DNA of 64,000 bases from Corbicula japonica (Eukaryota; Mollusca; Bivalvia; Venerida; Cyrenidae), in contig JAZAYU010000015.1 of the NCBI GenBank assembly GCA_038501625.1, positions 6,718,991 to 6,782,990 of the forward strand, written 5' to 3'. Shown here piece after piece: positions 46,912 to 58,285 of this stretch. Position 1 is the first letter of the stretch. The number at the start of each line of letters is the position of its first letter. Both the position numbers and the translations under genes were made by a program. The notes below the pieces were generated by a model. That model made no database searches, had not been told where the DNA came from, and saw only the letters and a program-made list of their open reading frames with translations.

Positions 46912-48476
46912 AAGAGGGCCATGATGGCCCTGAATCGCACACCTGAGTATGAAACTCAAGTTATTAACCAGAAACTGAATTTTTATTTTTAGCAACAGTG
47001 ACCTTGACCTTGATCACAGACACGTGGGTAGCAATCCCAATTTGTCTCTTGTTATAAGCTACTCATATACCAAGTTTGGAGTCAATATGCCAAAGCAAAC
47101 TCAAGTTATTAAGTGGAAACTGAATTGCTATTTTTAGCAACACTGACCTTAACCTTGATCAGAGACACCTGGGTAGCAATCCCAAGCTGCCTCTTGATAT
47201 AAGCTACTCATACACCAAGTGTGGAGTCAAAAAACCAAAGCAAACTCAAGTTATCAAGTGGAAACTGAATTTCTATTTTTAGCAACGGTGACCTTGACCT
47301 TGATCACAGACACCTGGGTAGCAACCCCAAGCTGCCTCTAGATAAAAGCTATCCATATACCAAGTTTGGAGTCAATAGGCCAAAGCAATCTCAAGTAATT
47401 AACCAGAAACTGAATTTTTATTTTTAGCAACAGTGACCTTGACCTTGATCACAGACACGTGGGTAGCAATCCCAATTTGTCTCTTGTTATAAGCTACTCA
47501 TATACCAAGTTTGGAGTCAATATGCCAAAGCAAACTCAAGTTATTAAGTGGAAACTGAATTGCTATTTTTAGCAACACTGACCTTAACCTTGATCAGAGA
47601 CACCTGGGTAGCAATCCCAAGCTGCCTCTTGATATAAGCTACTCATACACCAAGTGTGGAGTCAAAAAACCAAAGCAAACTCAAGTTAGCAACGGTGACC
47701 TTGACCTTGATCACAGACACCTGGGTAGCAACCCCAAGCTGCCTCTAGATATAAGCTATCCATATACCAAGTTTGTAGTCAATAGTCCAAAGCAAACTAA
47801 AGTTATTAAGCAGAAACTGAATTTCTATTTTTAGCAACAGTGACTTTAACCTTGATCACAGACACCTGGGTAGCGACCCCAAGCTGCCTTTTGATATAAG
47901 CTACCCATACATCAAGTTTGGAGTCAATATGCCAAAGCAAACTCAAGTTATTAAGCAGAAACTGAATTTCTATTTTTAGCAACAGTGACCTTGACCTTGA
48001 TCACAGACACCTGGGTAGCAACCTCAAGCTGCCTTTTGATATAAGCTACCCATAAACCAAGTTTGGAGTCAATAGGCCTAAGCAAACTCAAGTAATTGAG
48101 CAAAGACTGAATTTCTATTTTTAGCAACAGTGACCCTGACCTTGATCACAGACACCTGGGTAGCAACCCCAAGCTGCCTTTTGATATAAGCTACCCATAC
48201 ACCAAGTTTGGAGTCAATAGGCCTAAGCAAACTCAAGTAATTGAGCAAAGACTGAATTTCTATTTTTAGCAGCAGTGACCTTGACCTTGACCCTGTGGTC
48301 ATGATTTGAACAACTTTTGTAGACATCAGTGCCAGGATGCTTCAGGACAAATTTGGTTAAAATCCACCAAGTGGAGATGTTGTTTAAAGGAAATTGTTGA
48401 CGGACGACGGACGCCGGACAAAGACAGGTCACAATAGCTCACCATGAGCCTATGGCTCAGGTGAGCTAAAAACACA
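46912..48476. mobile_element. hairpin-capped tandem-array element, DR0-containing family
   Basis: The left tip is aacaag plus the palindrome agggccatgatggccct, then gaatcgcacacctgag. About ten monomers of about 146 bp follow ('gcaacagtgaccttgacctt', 'gacacctgggtagcaa', 'gtttggagtcaata'). Then come gacggacgacggacgccgga (48401-48420) and a hairpin tagctcaccatgagcctatg plus gctcaggtgagcta with an A-run. A three-monomer block recurs at an offset of 435 bp (46990-47240 versus 47430-47675), with a short deletion after it. Confidence 0.8.
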
Positions 48477-48709
48477 ATTTTTAGCATGAATCAAGCACAA
48501 CATTTGCACCAAGTGAACATGTTCCATGATCGATGTGGAGATTCTAATCAAACTAGCCTTGGTGGGGCATCAGATAGGCTGCCAGTCAGCCATATGAAGA
48601 TAAACTGATTTGAGGGAATTCAGCTGGCAAACATTTATACTGTGTGTTAGAAAACTGTTCTTTTCTGCATAGAACAAGAAGATGCCAACACTACATGACA
48701 TTCACTAGA

Positions 48710-48891
48710 GGGAGACTTGGGAGAAGTAGTCTCCCAAAAGTCACAAGACTTCTCCCTTCATTGAGGTGAGGGAGAAGTCATTTTGTATAGACTTTATAGG
48801 GATAGACTGCTGTTGACTGCAAACTTCTCCATAATTCAGTAAAATTATGATAAAACTTCTCCCTGATTTGCAAGTCTAGTGAGAGCCCTGG
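48710..48891. repeat. MITE of the 'cactagagggagacttggga' family
   Basis: It matches 61738-61931 over its length: 'agggagacttgggagaa', 'cattttgtatagact', 'cttctccctgatttgcaagt' and the end tctagtgagagccctgg. The left terminus is eroded compared with the other copy. Confidence 0.75.
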
Positions 48892-51458
48892 ACAAAGGAT
48901 CCCACATACGATGATTTTGGAAATGATAATTGAAAATGAGATTGCAAAGGGCTTACTAACAGTAAAGAAGGATTATGATCTCCATGTTGGTACCAAACAG
49001 AAAACAATAAACATCAAACAGTTATCTAAATATAATACCTGAATTAATATTTTTCTGAAAATCATAAAAATTTAAATATTTTTACTATCACATTCACAAA
49101 CTTGTTTTGCAATCTTATATAATTATTTTATTGGTCTTTTTATGCAATCTCCAGCAAGAAAAGCACACGCAATTGTAATCAGCGGTAATATCCTTATCAC
49201 CCTTTAAGATGGATTGCAATGGCATTATTACAGGAAATTACAATAAAAGAAACAAATATAACTGAGGAAGCTACATGTACTTCAAAATTAATGTCCTTAA
49301 AGAAGAAAGATAATTATCTTTAAAGGAAACAGATCTTTGAAATTGCACTATCCTATAATTTCTGAAAATGAAAACAACTTGTAAACTTTTAACAATTTTT
49401 TTTTTAAATCTTCAGAAAAGACACTAATGTTGCTTCCTCTTCTAATACTGTACACCCAAACATGCCTATAAGTCTTACATTTTTCTGAATCATCAGAGAA
49501 TCATCCAGGAAAAAGGAGTACTTAGTTATAAAACCCTTACAAATTAAATCAGTCCTTCAAACAACAAATCTATCACTCCATCACCAAGTTTGTCTGAGCT
49601 AGAACAAATTGGATACTGACAAAATACATCTTGGACATAATTTAATCTGGATGCTGCCATGTGTCTAAGAAAATGTATCTCTTCACAAAATGATAATCAA
49701 ATAGCCACACAACGAAAGAAGACATTTATTCAAACTCTTGTATTTCCATAATCTGAGCAATTTTCACAATTAACTCACAGAATTTCAGACAAAAAATATG
49801 CTTTTAATCCCAGTAATTCCATAATATAATATTTTAAGGACTTTTTTGAAAGAACTAATTCAAAGTAATTTCAGATGCCCAGTCCCATAAAATACACTGG
49901 TATACTTGCTACCTGTTTTTCCATTCTATTCTGTAATATTTCTTCCAAAATTCTTTTGCATGCCTGAATGGTGTATGTGTGAGTCTTGCTTGCAAGATAC
50001 ATGTACCACATTCAAGGACTGAGTGCATTATTAACAGTTGTAAATGTATATGAACAACAAAGGCAGTTACAACTGTTTTGCACTCATCACATGAACTGGT
50101 CTACCTGCCATAATGGTCTATTTGGCATCCCTGTGTTATTTAAATTACTTAGTCTTCATACTTCTCAACCTGTTATTCCAGTCTAGGCTACATCCCAGAA
50201 TGGTCTGTTAACTTGTATATCTGTTATTCCATTCTATTTTTCCTCCAAGAAAGAGCTATGTGCCAGTCTGTTATACCTGTTATTCTGTTCTCAACACTTC
50301 CTTAAAGAAATGTCAACCAGGTGAGATATTACATTATAGTCTAGGCTACATGTACCCTTCCAAAATGCTCTTCGTGTTGGGAAGGTCAACTAGTATGACA
50401 GGTTCTACTAATCTGCCTACTGACCAACATAGCCTTCAGTACAAGTAGGCTTACCTGCCTGACAAACTTGCCCATCATGTTCTAGTGAAATTAAAAATGT
50501 GCCCAAATCAGTAAACAAATTGTAAAAAATGCCTGGAATTTCCTGTTGACCAATGAACAACCTTCCAAACAATCTTTGACCAGACTCCTCTAATCTTCAT
50601 AGATGGGGAGACATTTCCTACAATTTCTAATCTGCTTATCCTAAATAAACTAGCCTTGGTTATCCAGGAACTGAAATTGGATACCAGTCTTGAAATTGTA
50701 GCTTCTGATTGGTTCATTTTGAGACAGGTTTAAAATAAGTAAAGTGTTTAACAGTGTAAAACGGATCGGACATCATAAATGGCTGCTGCTCTGATTCTAG
50801 ACAGTGGTCATTTTGAAGGGTTAACATGACTGCAAACTTGTAATAGCATCTCTAATCCTCAGATGCACTGCTACATTATTTAGCCCTACCACAACAACAA
50901 AAACAGAATGTATTTCAGGCTCACAATTCATTCTCTCTCAGTATTTATATTCAGCAAAACAACAAACTGATTCATCAGGTATTAAAAAAAATTCAAAATA
51001 TTCTCTGATCAAACAAAATACTTGCAAATAATTACACTCCCCAGATGCCATGAAAGCAAATGTTTTTGGCATGTCAAATGTACAACAGAATACCTCTGAT
51101 GGGTGATTATGTATCAGCCGTTAATGATTAATTCTAACATTGTTTTGATCAGCTTTCAAGTGTAATGCACTTCTTGTTGTTTGTTGTAATACTATTCTAT
51201 TTGTTTTCTTAATTACATAGTATAGTTTACAACCGAATGCTATTTGTTCTGATTCACAACTAAATATTGACTTCTGAAATACAATACTGACCAGTGTACA
51301 CCAATTTTCACTCTTCCTTTTGGGCATGTGCACACCAGTTGTTCAATCTACCTGTCTGACTAGTGCACTTCAGTTGGACATACATCATTTTTTTTACTTC
51401 AGGTATCAGACTAGTGAACTTCAATTTTTCACTATGTCTCCATTTTTCGCCTAATGGT

Positions 51459-51497
51459 TTACCCTTTCCTCCATATATACACATTTTTACACACTAT
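51459..51497. repeat. terminal fragment of the GATCCAGATC-type MITE
   Basis: The sequence ttaccctttcctccatatat followed by acacatttttacacac matches only the left terminus of the family; the rest is absent. Confidence 0.6.
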
Positions 51498-51656
51498 ATT
51501 ATGTATGATATCACAACTGATTAGTGCACACTGTCAGATATACCTATTAGTCGACCAAGATCAATTGGCGATGTTTACAATTATCAACAGAATATAAACA
51601 CGGGTTTAGGCAAATTTACGCGTTGAACATACTATTTTTCCTATTCATATCACATC

Positions 51657-51737
51657 GCCTCGCTAGCGCAGTGGTAAATGCGTCCAGTTGGCATTAGCCT
51701 AACTTTTTTCAACAGGGGTTTGATTCAAACTGACTCA
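51657..51737 (+). pseudogene. tRNA-like relic (Met-type 5' half)
   Basis: The sequence gcctcgctagcgcagtggta aatgcgtcc resembles the 5' half of an elongator tRNA-Met, and ggggtttgattcaaact resembles a B box and T arm. The anticodon arm is disrupted and no 3' acceptor strand pairs with GCCTCGC. It is a pseudogene or the head of a SINE. Confidence 0.5.
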
Positions 51738-52568
51738 CAGCTTTTAGAGATATATTTTAGATTTTTTATTTTTTAAGTTTAATTGCAGTTTTTAAAAGTA
51801 TTTTGTGTATTTTCATTCAATTTATTTTATCACAGAAATAATTATTGTGTAAAAAAACATGTTTCGAACCTACAACCTTAAGACAATAAGTTGATATTAA
51901 ATCTTCACAGAAAATGGGCCAAAGCTCAACTAGCCAAGATACTACTTTATTTATACATTTTTCAAGATATCTGTCAACTTGATCACTGTAGATTGTTTTC
52001 CATTCATAGATGAATTACTATAAATAGATATGCATCACAGCAAGATAGTTTTCAGGAATTGTGATTAGTTCAGGTTGTAGTAATTCATTTCCCACAGACT
52101 CCCAGCATAGCTTCATCTCCTTTTCTGAATTAGCTATTGGGTCAAGGCCTTAAAATCTTACTTTTGCAAATAAAACTAAACTAGAGACATCATAAAAACA
52201 CAACAAAAATATAGCGTAACCAGTAAACTTTTTCGCCACATGCACTGGAAGACCACCACCCTCAGCTTTGCGCTACTTTCAGTTTCACTTTGTCCAAAAT
52301 AATACCCATTTTTAAAGATAAAAATTTTCATACACTCAAATAAAAATGCAAATGTTTTGTTTCAACTTCTTCTATACACTGTGCATTTTCACATAGCTAT
52401 TTAATATTTTTTAGTCTGCTTTTGCATTTTCAACCAATCACAGAATTACTTTATCTAATGGTCGCACAAACCCTAGACAAAATTGACTGGTTCCCGAGCT
52501 ACCTGAATTACTGTAGTGTAGCCTTCAAGATTGTTCAGGCTGGACCTTTTCCAAATAACTCTACTCAC

Positions 52569-52632
52569 CTTATAAATAGATAATCCACGTAAAACTTCTT
52601 ACATCTTCATCACAACAACAAATTTAATAGAT
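52569..52632 (-). other. candidate non-coding 5' exon on the minus strand
   Basis: On the minus strand a pyrimidine-rich acceptor (ttctttcttttttcag) and a consensus donor (AAG then GTGAGT) bracket 64 nt. The only ATGs inside lead at once to a stop (ATGAAGATGTAA). It could be an upstream exon of the FGFR-like gene, which itself shows an acceptor before its start codon. There is no sequence evidence linking them beyond strand and splice signals. Confidence 0.25.
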
Positions 52633-54710
52633 CTGAAAAAAGAAAGAAAATAAGAAATGTTTCAATATTTCTTCCTCATCTTCAAACATCAGTCAGAGTT
52701 TAAAACAAGCAAATATCAACTCATTATCAGAAAAATCAGCACACTTTGTTTTGTTACCTTATTAAGTCTATATTAAAAGTATAAGTAACCACAAAATCAG
52801 TATCCAAACAGAAACAGTTTTATTAATCCGTACAGTCACTTCACATGAGAATCTTCACTTTATTTTCTCTTGGTTTACTCTCACATACAGAATAAACTGT
52901 ATTATTATCCCTAAATTGTTTTCTAAGTAACTGATTCAGGGCAAGTTTACACACTGGTAAAAAATCTTCTGTTTTTCACCTGTTTTTCTCTGGCAAATGT
53001 TCAAAAGCTCAGCCTTTGATGGCAGTTGGGATTTTTTACACTTCACAGAAAACATTAGGCTGCTCACTTAGCTAATCAATTTACTTCATTTATATTTCTT
53101 ATGTATCATTTCTCTGAACTGTCTATACAAATAAAATAATTTGCGCAAACAGTCATGTTTATTGTACTTTCACCTATCCAAACCATTCAGCTGAAGATTA
53201 TTATTGCAGTAGATATAATAAACAGTATAATGAAGATGATATGATGTGACCAACATTATTAACAGTGTAAACATGACATGTTGTTCAGCAGCAAATCAAT
53301 ATGGTTAAGACACAATATAAGTACTGTGAACATATGGATAAAAGTGCCTAGTACATGTATTAGAATTGTGTAATGAAATCATAATTGTGGGCAAACATTG
53401 TAGGTTATGACAAATATGGGAGTTAAATATCATACAGAACTTAGAATAATAGAGTAAAATATCAAGTAGAACTTTACTATTTAGAATAATTAGCATAGCT
53501 TTGATTATACAATTTCCTTGAAGTGTTCTTGATAAAAACAATGCTGACAATGAACATTACTTATCTAATAACCAGTAAATGGCGTGCAACAAGTGATATT
53601 TGATCAAATTAAACAACTATTTTATAATTATATCAAATATAATCCTACACTGAACATTTGCATGTTTTTTTGTGCTTGTTAGGTCAATAATGTTATTTTT
53701 AAATTAAAACTTGTACACCTTTGTGATAGAAGACTTTATTATAATTGTATTATCATAACCTTTATCAGTTCATTATTATTGTCATTATAATAATTACATG
53801 TATACATTATCTTTATTATGATCTGCTGTTGGTGAGAAACTTTTGTTGTGCACTGTAGAAAAACTCCAGTACCCCACAGTGTTATCTAGATATGTTACAC
53901 ATTATGCGAGATTTCCTCCTTGGTTTATCTCTGTGTTGTAAGAGATAATCCAGTAAACACACCCATATGTTAGTGCTTCCCTTCAGCAAGGCTTGTCTAA
54001 ACATAGAATTCCCTCCTGAAAAACAAGTCTAATTACTGATGCTCTAAATTTCATTAATTTTGCTTGTGGTTATTAAAAAGCACAAAATAGGCAAAATAAT
54101 CTTTTCCTAGGGAAAAACTGTTTAATTGTTTTTGGTTAGTCTTATTGTAAGTGTCTGTTCATTTCAAACATTCTCTAGTCTGTGAGCAGAGTTAGTGAGT
54201 AACTTAGTGAGAGGCAGATGACTTGTAAAATTTAGTGTACAATGGATATATTTTAAAACTATTTTGTCTGAAACTGTATGAAAAAGGTGTTTTCAATTAA
54301 AAAAAAGGTTTAAAATAAAAATAGGGCTAGTCTTAACAAAAACCAAACCACAAGAAAACTTTTCAGTTTCAAAATTCCAACCCCTGTTAAAGAACATAAT
54401 TTATCTTATCATGTTGTTGAATGTCATCATTAATTTTATTATTTCCTTTCTATTGGCATCTTAACTTAAGAATTTTTGTTAAAGTTTCATATTTTTGATT
54501 ATTTATGAAAAACAAATTTGACGTTTCTTTTCTTTAGAGCAACAATTTCCATATGAATTCAGTTCATTTACCTTTTTATATATCAGTGATCAAAAGCATA
54601 ATAAACAGGTGATAATAATAAAATATTTATAACATGAAAACGCAAACACAAATTTGTAACTGGACAATAAAACCCTAATATGTTTACAGATCAAAACTGA
54701 ACCCAGGTAT

Positions 54711-54719
54711 GTTAATGAC
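54711..54719. repeat. target-site duplication, left (gttaatgac)
   Basis: The nine bases gttaatgac immediately precede the left inverted repeat and are repeated exactly at 58286-58294 right after the element. A 9-bp duplication is characteristic of Mutator-superfamily insertion. Confidence 0.92.
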
Positions 54720-54981
54720 CGGTCACACGACTTACCGGAATCCACTAAAAGTACCGGAATCCACGGAATCCACTTTGATTTACCGGAATCCACTTTAAAA
54801 ATGGGTTTAATTGCATAAATATGCATTAAATTTGATTTAATTTCATAAAGTATATGTAATATATTCAATTGCTTTTAATTAAAAGATGTTTTTAGCGGAA
54901 ATGATGTATATATTTCAAAAATTGTTTACGACGCTTAATTGGCGGGAATTTGTTCGTTGCTATGCGCTTTTAATCGAATAA
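54720..54981 (+). repeat. MULE left terminal inverted repeat
   Basis: It starts cggtcacacgacttaccgga; the right end reads gggtcacacgac in complement. Near the tip, the word ccggaatccac occurs three times and a shortened ggaatccac once, and these may be transposase-binding sites. The inner limit is where pairing stops after aatcgaataa. Confidence 0.88.
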
Positions 54982-55590
54982 TTTACTAAACCAAATGTTT
55001 TAATAAGTTATATTTTTTGGAATTGAGAACAAGACAGTTCTTTAATGGGGTATTAAAACGAATTATGTTAAGATTTGCCGATTAGATATTCACCAATTTC
55101 CCGCGCGCTATGAAATTTCGTGCACGTATTAACTTACATTTCATGTGCATAGAGAATACTTAATGGCGTTAAACATAATATTAAACATAATATCAAGAGA
55201 GATTGTAAAACTCAATATTAACAATCTCTTAATCACTTTTAATTATTTGTCTTTCAATTTTTAATTTGTTAGATCATGCCGTCTTTAATTGTCTTTAATT
55301 GTCACACATCGTTGTTGAGCATATACAGCCACAATATAATATACTCTTCATACAGGCCTATTAGGATATTCTTCTTCAAAACGTTTAATTTTCATTAACA
55401 ATATACGGATAACAAAGTGTCCATGTTAATTTCTTAGTGTTTTTTTTGTGGATATTGTTTCTGTCATCCGAATTAAGTGATTTGTTTTTTTATATATATA
55501 TATTTTTTTTTGACAGGGATTATTCCTGTTAATTTTTTCTAACTCTGACACGGATTATTTTGCGCTTTTTCTATAGTAATTAAAATCACA

Positions 55591-55781
55591 ATGGCTCAGT
55601 GTTCAGTTTGTTCAAAAATGTGCAAGGAATTACATTGTTATTACTGCAAGAACTGGTTTCATGGAAATTGTGTTTTTATATCAGAGGATAATGTTAAAGC
55701 ATGGTCTCACAATATGAAATTCGCCTACAGATCTCGTTCTTACGACGGAGAGGAATACGACGCACGTGCAGCCTTAGTCAG
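55591..55781 (+). CDS. MULE gene exon 1: PHD-like zinc finger
   Basis: ATG at 55591 begins a 63-codon exon with Cys pairs CSVC, CYYC and the HGNC block (MAQCSVCSKM, LHCYYCKNWFHGNC). This fits the first part of a PHD/RING-like zinc finger, C-x2-C ... C-x2-C-x4-H-x2-C. A donor (AG then GTACGT) follows GCCTTAGTC, phase 2, which matches the acceptor at 56217. The gene is a transposon passenger or part of its transposition gene, not a host gene. Confidence 0.6.
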
Positions 55782-56216
55782 GTACGTGCCTTTTATAAGT
55801 ATGGGAATATTATGAGGGTTGTCTTCAGTCTTATAGCACTTATCAATAAAGAACTAAAGAAATTATCAACATCTCAATAACGGAATTACTACTTACGGCG
55901 CTTAAACCAACAAAACACGATTATTTATCATGAAAATAAAAGATATAAGATAACAGATATATATTTATTTCTGTCTATAAAAAAGGTATTACTGCTTTTG
56001 TCATTGCACTGATTTCTTTAAAACGAAAAATAAAATATCTATTACGGCACCATGCAGTTCGATAATATTGAAATGCTAAATACCTATTTGGCAACAGTTA
56101 TATTAAGCTGCATTTTACCGACAGAGATATTTTATTTTCACCAAGGACAAGGTAACGACAAAAGCAGTAATAAGACGTTATATTACAATTACTTTAATGG
56201 GCATAAATATTTTTAG

Positions 56217-56887
56217 GCTAACTGTTGAAAAACTGACATGTCGGCGAAATGCCATGTACAATCAAGCCAAGTCTGAAATGCTGCTAATAAAGAGTTACGG
56301 TGTAGAAATTCCAGTCAAGGAACAGGCATTGCATAGCACAACAGAAATTGACCATGTATCGCGTACAATAATTGGAATGTTTGATCCCAAAAAACTTGAT
56401 GACTCTCTACCTTTGAGTACAGTCGGTGATGGCAACTGCATGTATCGATCAGTATCCAAGTACCTCACTGGAACAGAATCTTACCACATGCACTTGCGTT
56501 TATTAACTACTCTAGAATTGTTACTCAATAGACACTCGTACGACACCCCCCAAAAAATACAACAATTTTTTGAACGATATCAGAATTGTCACTAGTTCAT
56601 ACGACCAGCTGGTACCTGGTGCTATGCAAGAAGGAGAATATGCTGAAATGGCTCACATATACGCACTCGGTGCCGCCCTATGCCAGCCAATTATATCCTA
56701 CTTCCCGCCTCAGTCAAGTAGTGAACTGTCTTCCGCCTTCAATAGATAAGTTTGTGGCAGAAACGTCGTTAGTAGTGTAGGTGTAGGTGCACCAAAGATT
56801 ACCCTCATGTGGACAAGCACTACAGTTCCAAGCAAATGCAACTCATTTGCCGCGAATCATTTTGTACCGCTTGTAGACGGTGCATAA
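56217..56887 (+). pseudogene. MULE gene exon 2: OTU-type cysteine protease, frameshifted
   Basis: The acceptor aatatttttag ends at 56216, and the incoming AG plus G restores an Arg codon. The exon encodes LTCRRNAMYNQAKSEML, then VGDGNCMYRSVSKYLTG, the OTU catalytic Asp/Cys block. The frame is lost near 56565-56575, in a T-run. The continuation, in another frame, reads QEGEYAEMAHIYALGAALCQ. After a stop at 56747 it reads KITLMWTS and NHFVPLV, the OTU catalytic His block. The catalytic residues are therefore all present, but one shift and one stop break the frame. The MAHIYAL and IxYFPP blocks also resemble vertnin-like proteins. An active protease from this copy is unlikely. Confidence 0.7.
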
Positions 56888-57268
56888 GTTAGACAATAAT
56901 TACAAAAAGAAAGTAACGTGGTGAAGAGAAGGCGGCATTTCTAGTTCGTTTGCTTTAGTGGAGTACTTTCCGGTAAATTTCCGGGGCTTACGGCACATGG
57001 TAATTCCAATGAATACATAAGAACCCCACAGTTTGTTATGGACGAAATTACTGCGCAAACTGGTAAAAAGAAACCGCATCAAATTTACAACAATTTGATA
57101 AATAAGAATGATGAGTTAACGCAACCAACAAGCAAGCGGCAAATTCATGACAAACAAAGACGTGACAGGCTTAAGGCGGAAAACGTAGAGGGATACAAGA
57201 ACAATTATGCTGATCACATTAGACACATTGAAAATTTAGTCGCGGAAAATCATGATTTCGTTCCGTGA
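56888..57268 (+). pseudogene. MULE gene 3' remnant, multiply frameshifted
   Basis: Fragments in three frames can be followed: RGEEKAAFLVRLL, then EYFPVNFRG, then a frame reading HGNSNEYIRTPQFVMDEIT and KPHQIYNNLI up to a stop at 57268. This layout (GEE.AAFLVR, YIRTP.FVMDEI, IY..L) recalls the segment preceding the transposase core in OTU-bearing animal MULE proteins. I recall this family only in general terms, so the link is tentative. The DDE core that should follow is absent. Confidence 0.45.
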
Positions 57269-57643
57269 GTAATGTCATTGCCACCGATTGTCAAGAACAC
57301 GTAGTGAGGCTTGAATTGGAACAGGTTTTCCATGAGATCGTTGCAGAAATTCTCTGCATTCATTCCGCCCCGACCGAAAAAGCGAACCTCTGCAGGAACC
57401 TGTAAGTAAAAAAAGTACATATATGACTATAATACATGAATGAAATTGTCCAGAACTAATTGAGACGAGACTAATTTTTATACCAATATCTATATAAGAT
57501 TATTTAATCATTATCTAATAACTTACTTTCATATCATATGTCGTAAATCTTCCCAGGCGTTTTACATAACTGTCTCCATAACTTGCTATTCCCATGCCTT
57601 TGTCCATCTTGAAATTGTACGTTTCGAAGCTCGAGTCTGAAGT
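57250..57643 (-). pseudogene. SGNH/GDSL-type hydrolase fragment, two exons, antisense in the MULE
   Basis: On the minus strand, an open segment (57643 down to 57527) encodes MDKGMGIASYGDSYVKRLGR and ends at donor GTAAGT. The acceptor tacttacag leads to a second exon (57399-57250) in the same phase. That exon encodes VPAEVRFFGRGGMNAENF and PHYVFLTIGGNDITHG, then a stop. GDS (catalytic Ser, block I), the block II Gly in GRGGM and GGND (block III Asn) are the hallmarks of SGNH hydrolases. The block V Asp-x-x-His is missing, so the copy is truncated. The start is uncertain: the frame is open upstream of the ATG at 57607 to a possible acceptor (aaaatcag) near 57644. It overlaps the end of the plus-strand remnant by 19 bases. 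Confidence 0.6.
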
Positions 57644-58023
57644 CTGATTTTAAACGACTGATTGTATTTGTTAATATACGTATATATACCTCGCATGTCA
57701 ATTATTCGTCTTGAACATTTAGCGCCCGTAACAACAAACGCATTGTTTCACGGCGTGGATTTGCAGTTATTAGCATTCAGTTTTTAATTGTTTGTAAAAG
57801 TTGTAGAATACATCAATTTTCATACATAAGCTGATAATATAAGCTGTTATGTTATATTCATGATGAATTGTCAAACTGATGACACGGTATTTTGAGTGAA
57901 TAATATCGTAAATATCCTTTTGTGTATTAGCAAATCGTAGAAATAAAAATACTGAATGATTAAAATTATTAATATATCTAATTAATACAATGATTAATAC
58001 AATGAATATCAGGTTAGCTTATT

Positions 58024-58285
58024 TTATTCGATTAACAGCGCACAGCAACGAACATATTCCCGTCAATTCAGCGTCGCAAACAATTTTTGAAATATAAACA
58101 TCATTTCCGCTAAAAACATCTTTTAATTAAAAGCAATTGAATATATTACATATACTTTATGAAATTAAATCAAATTTAATGCATATTTATGCAATTAAAC
58201 CCATTTTTAAAGTGGATTCCGGTAAATCAAAGTGGATTCCGTGGATTCCGGTAATTTTGGTGGATTCCGGTAAGTCGTGTGACCC
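58024..58285 (-). repeat. MULE right terminal inverted repeat
   Basis: It is the inverted complement of 54720-54981 with scattered substitutions and the same repeated gtggattccgg words near the tip. It ends gtgtgaccc at 58285. Confidence 0.88.

Larger units (their letters stand above)
48477..54719. other. intergenic or distal 5' region, sparse features
   Basis: It contains one MITE (48710-48891), an end fragment of the GATCCAGATC MITE (51459-51497), a tRNA-like relic (51657-51737) and a candidate non-coding exon (52569-52632). Otherwise I see nothing that can be supported. Confidence 0.5.
54720..58285. mobile_element. Mutator-like (MULE) DNA transposon, 3,566 bp, internally deleted
   Basis: Inverted repeats of 262 bp (54720-54981 and 58024-58285) are flanked by a perfect 9-bp duplication. 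Long inverted repeats with a 9-bp duplication define MULE-type elements. The interior holds a decayed plus-strand gene with PHD-like and OTU-protease domains and a minus-strand SGNH-hydrolase fragment. No DDE transposase core was recognised, so this copy should be non-autonomous. GC content rises and CpG appears in the coding parts relative to the flanks. Confidence 0.88.

Noticed and set aside
48078..48432. Minus-strand open frames 'VKVTAAKNRNSVFAQLLEFA'
   Set aside because: They are array monomers of the element at 46912-48476 ending in its GACGG run.
55591..57268. Host gene with PHD and OTU domains
   Set aside because: The segment lies entirely within inverted repeats flanked by a 9-bp duplication and is frameshifted, so it belongs to a transposon copy.
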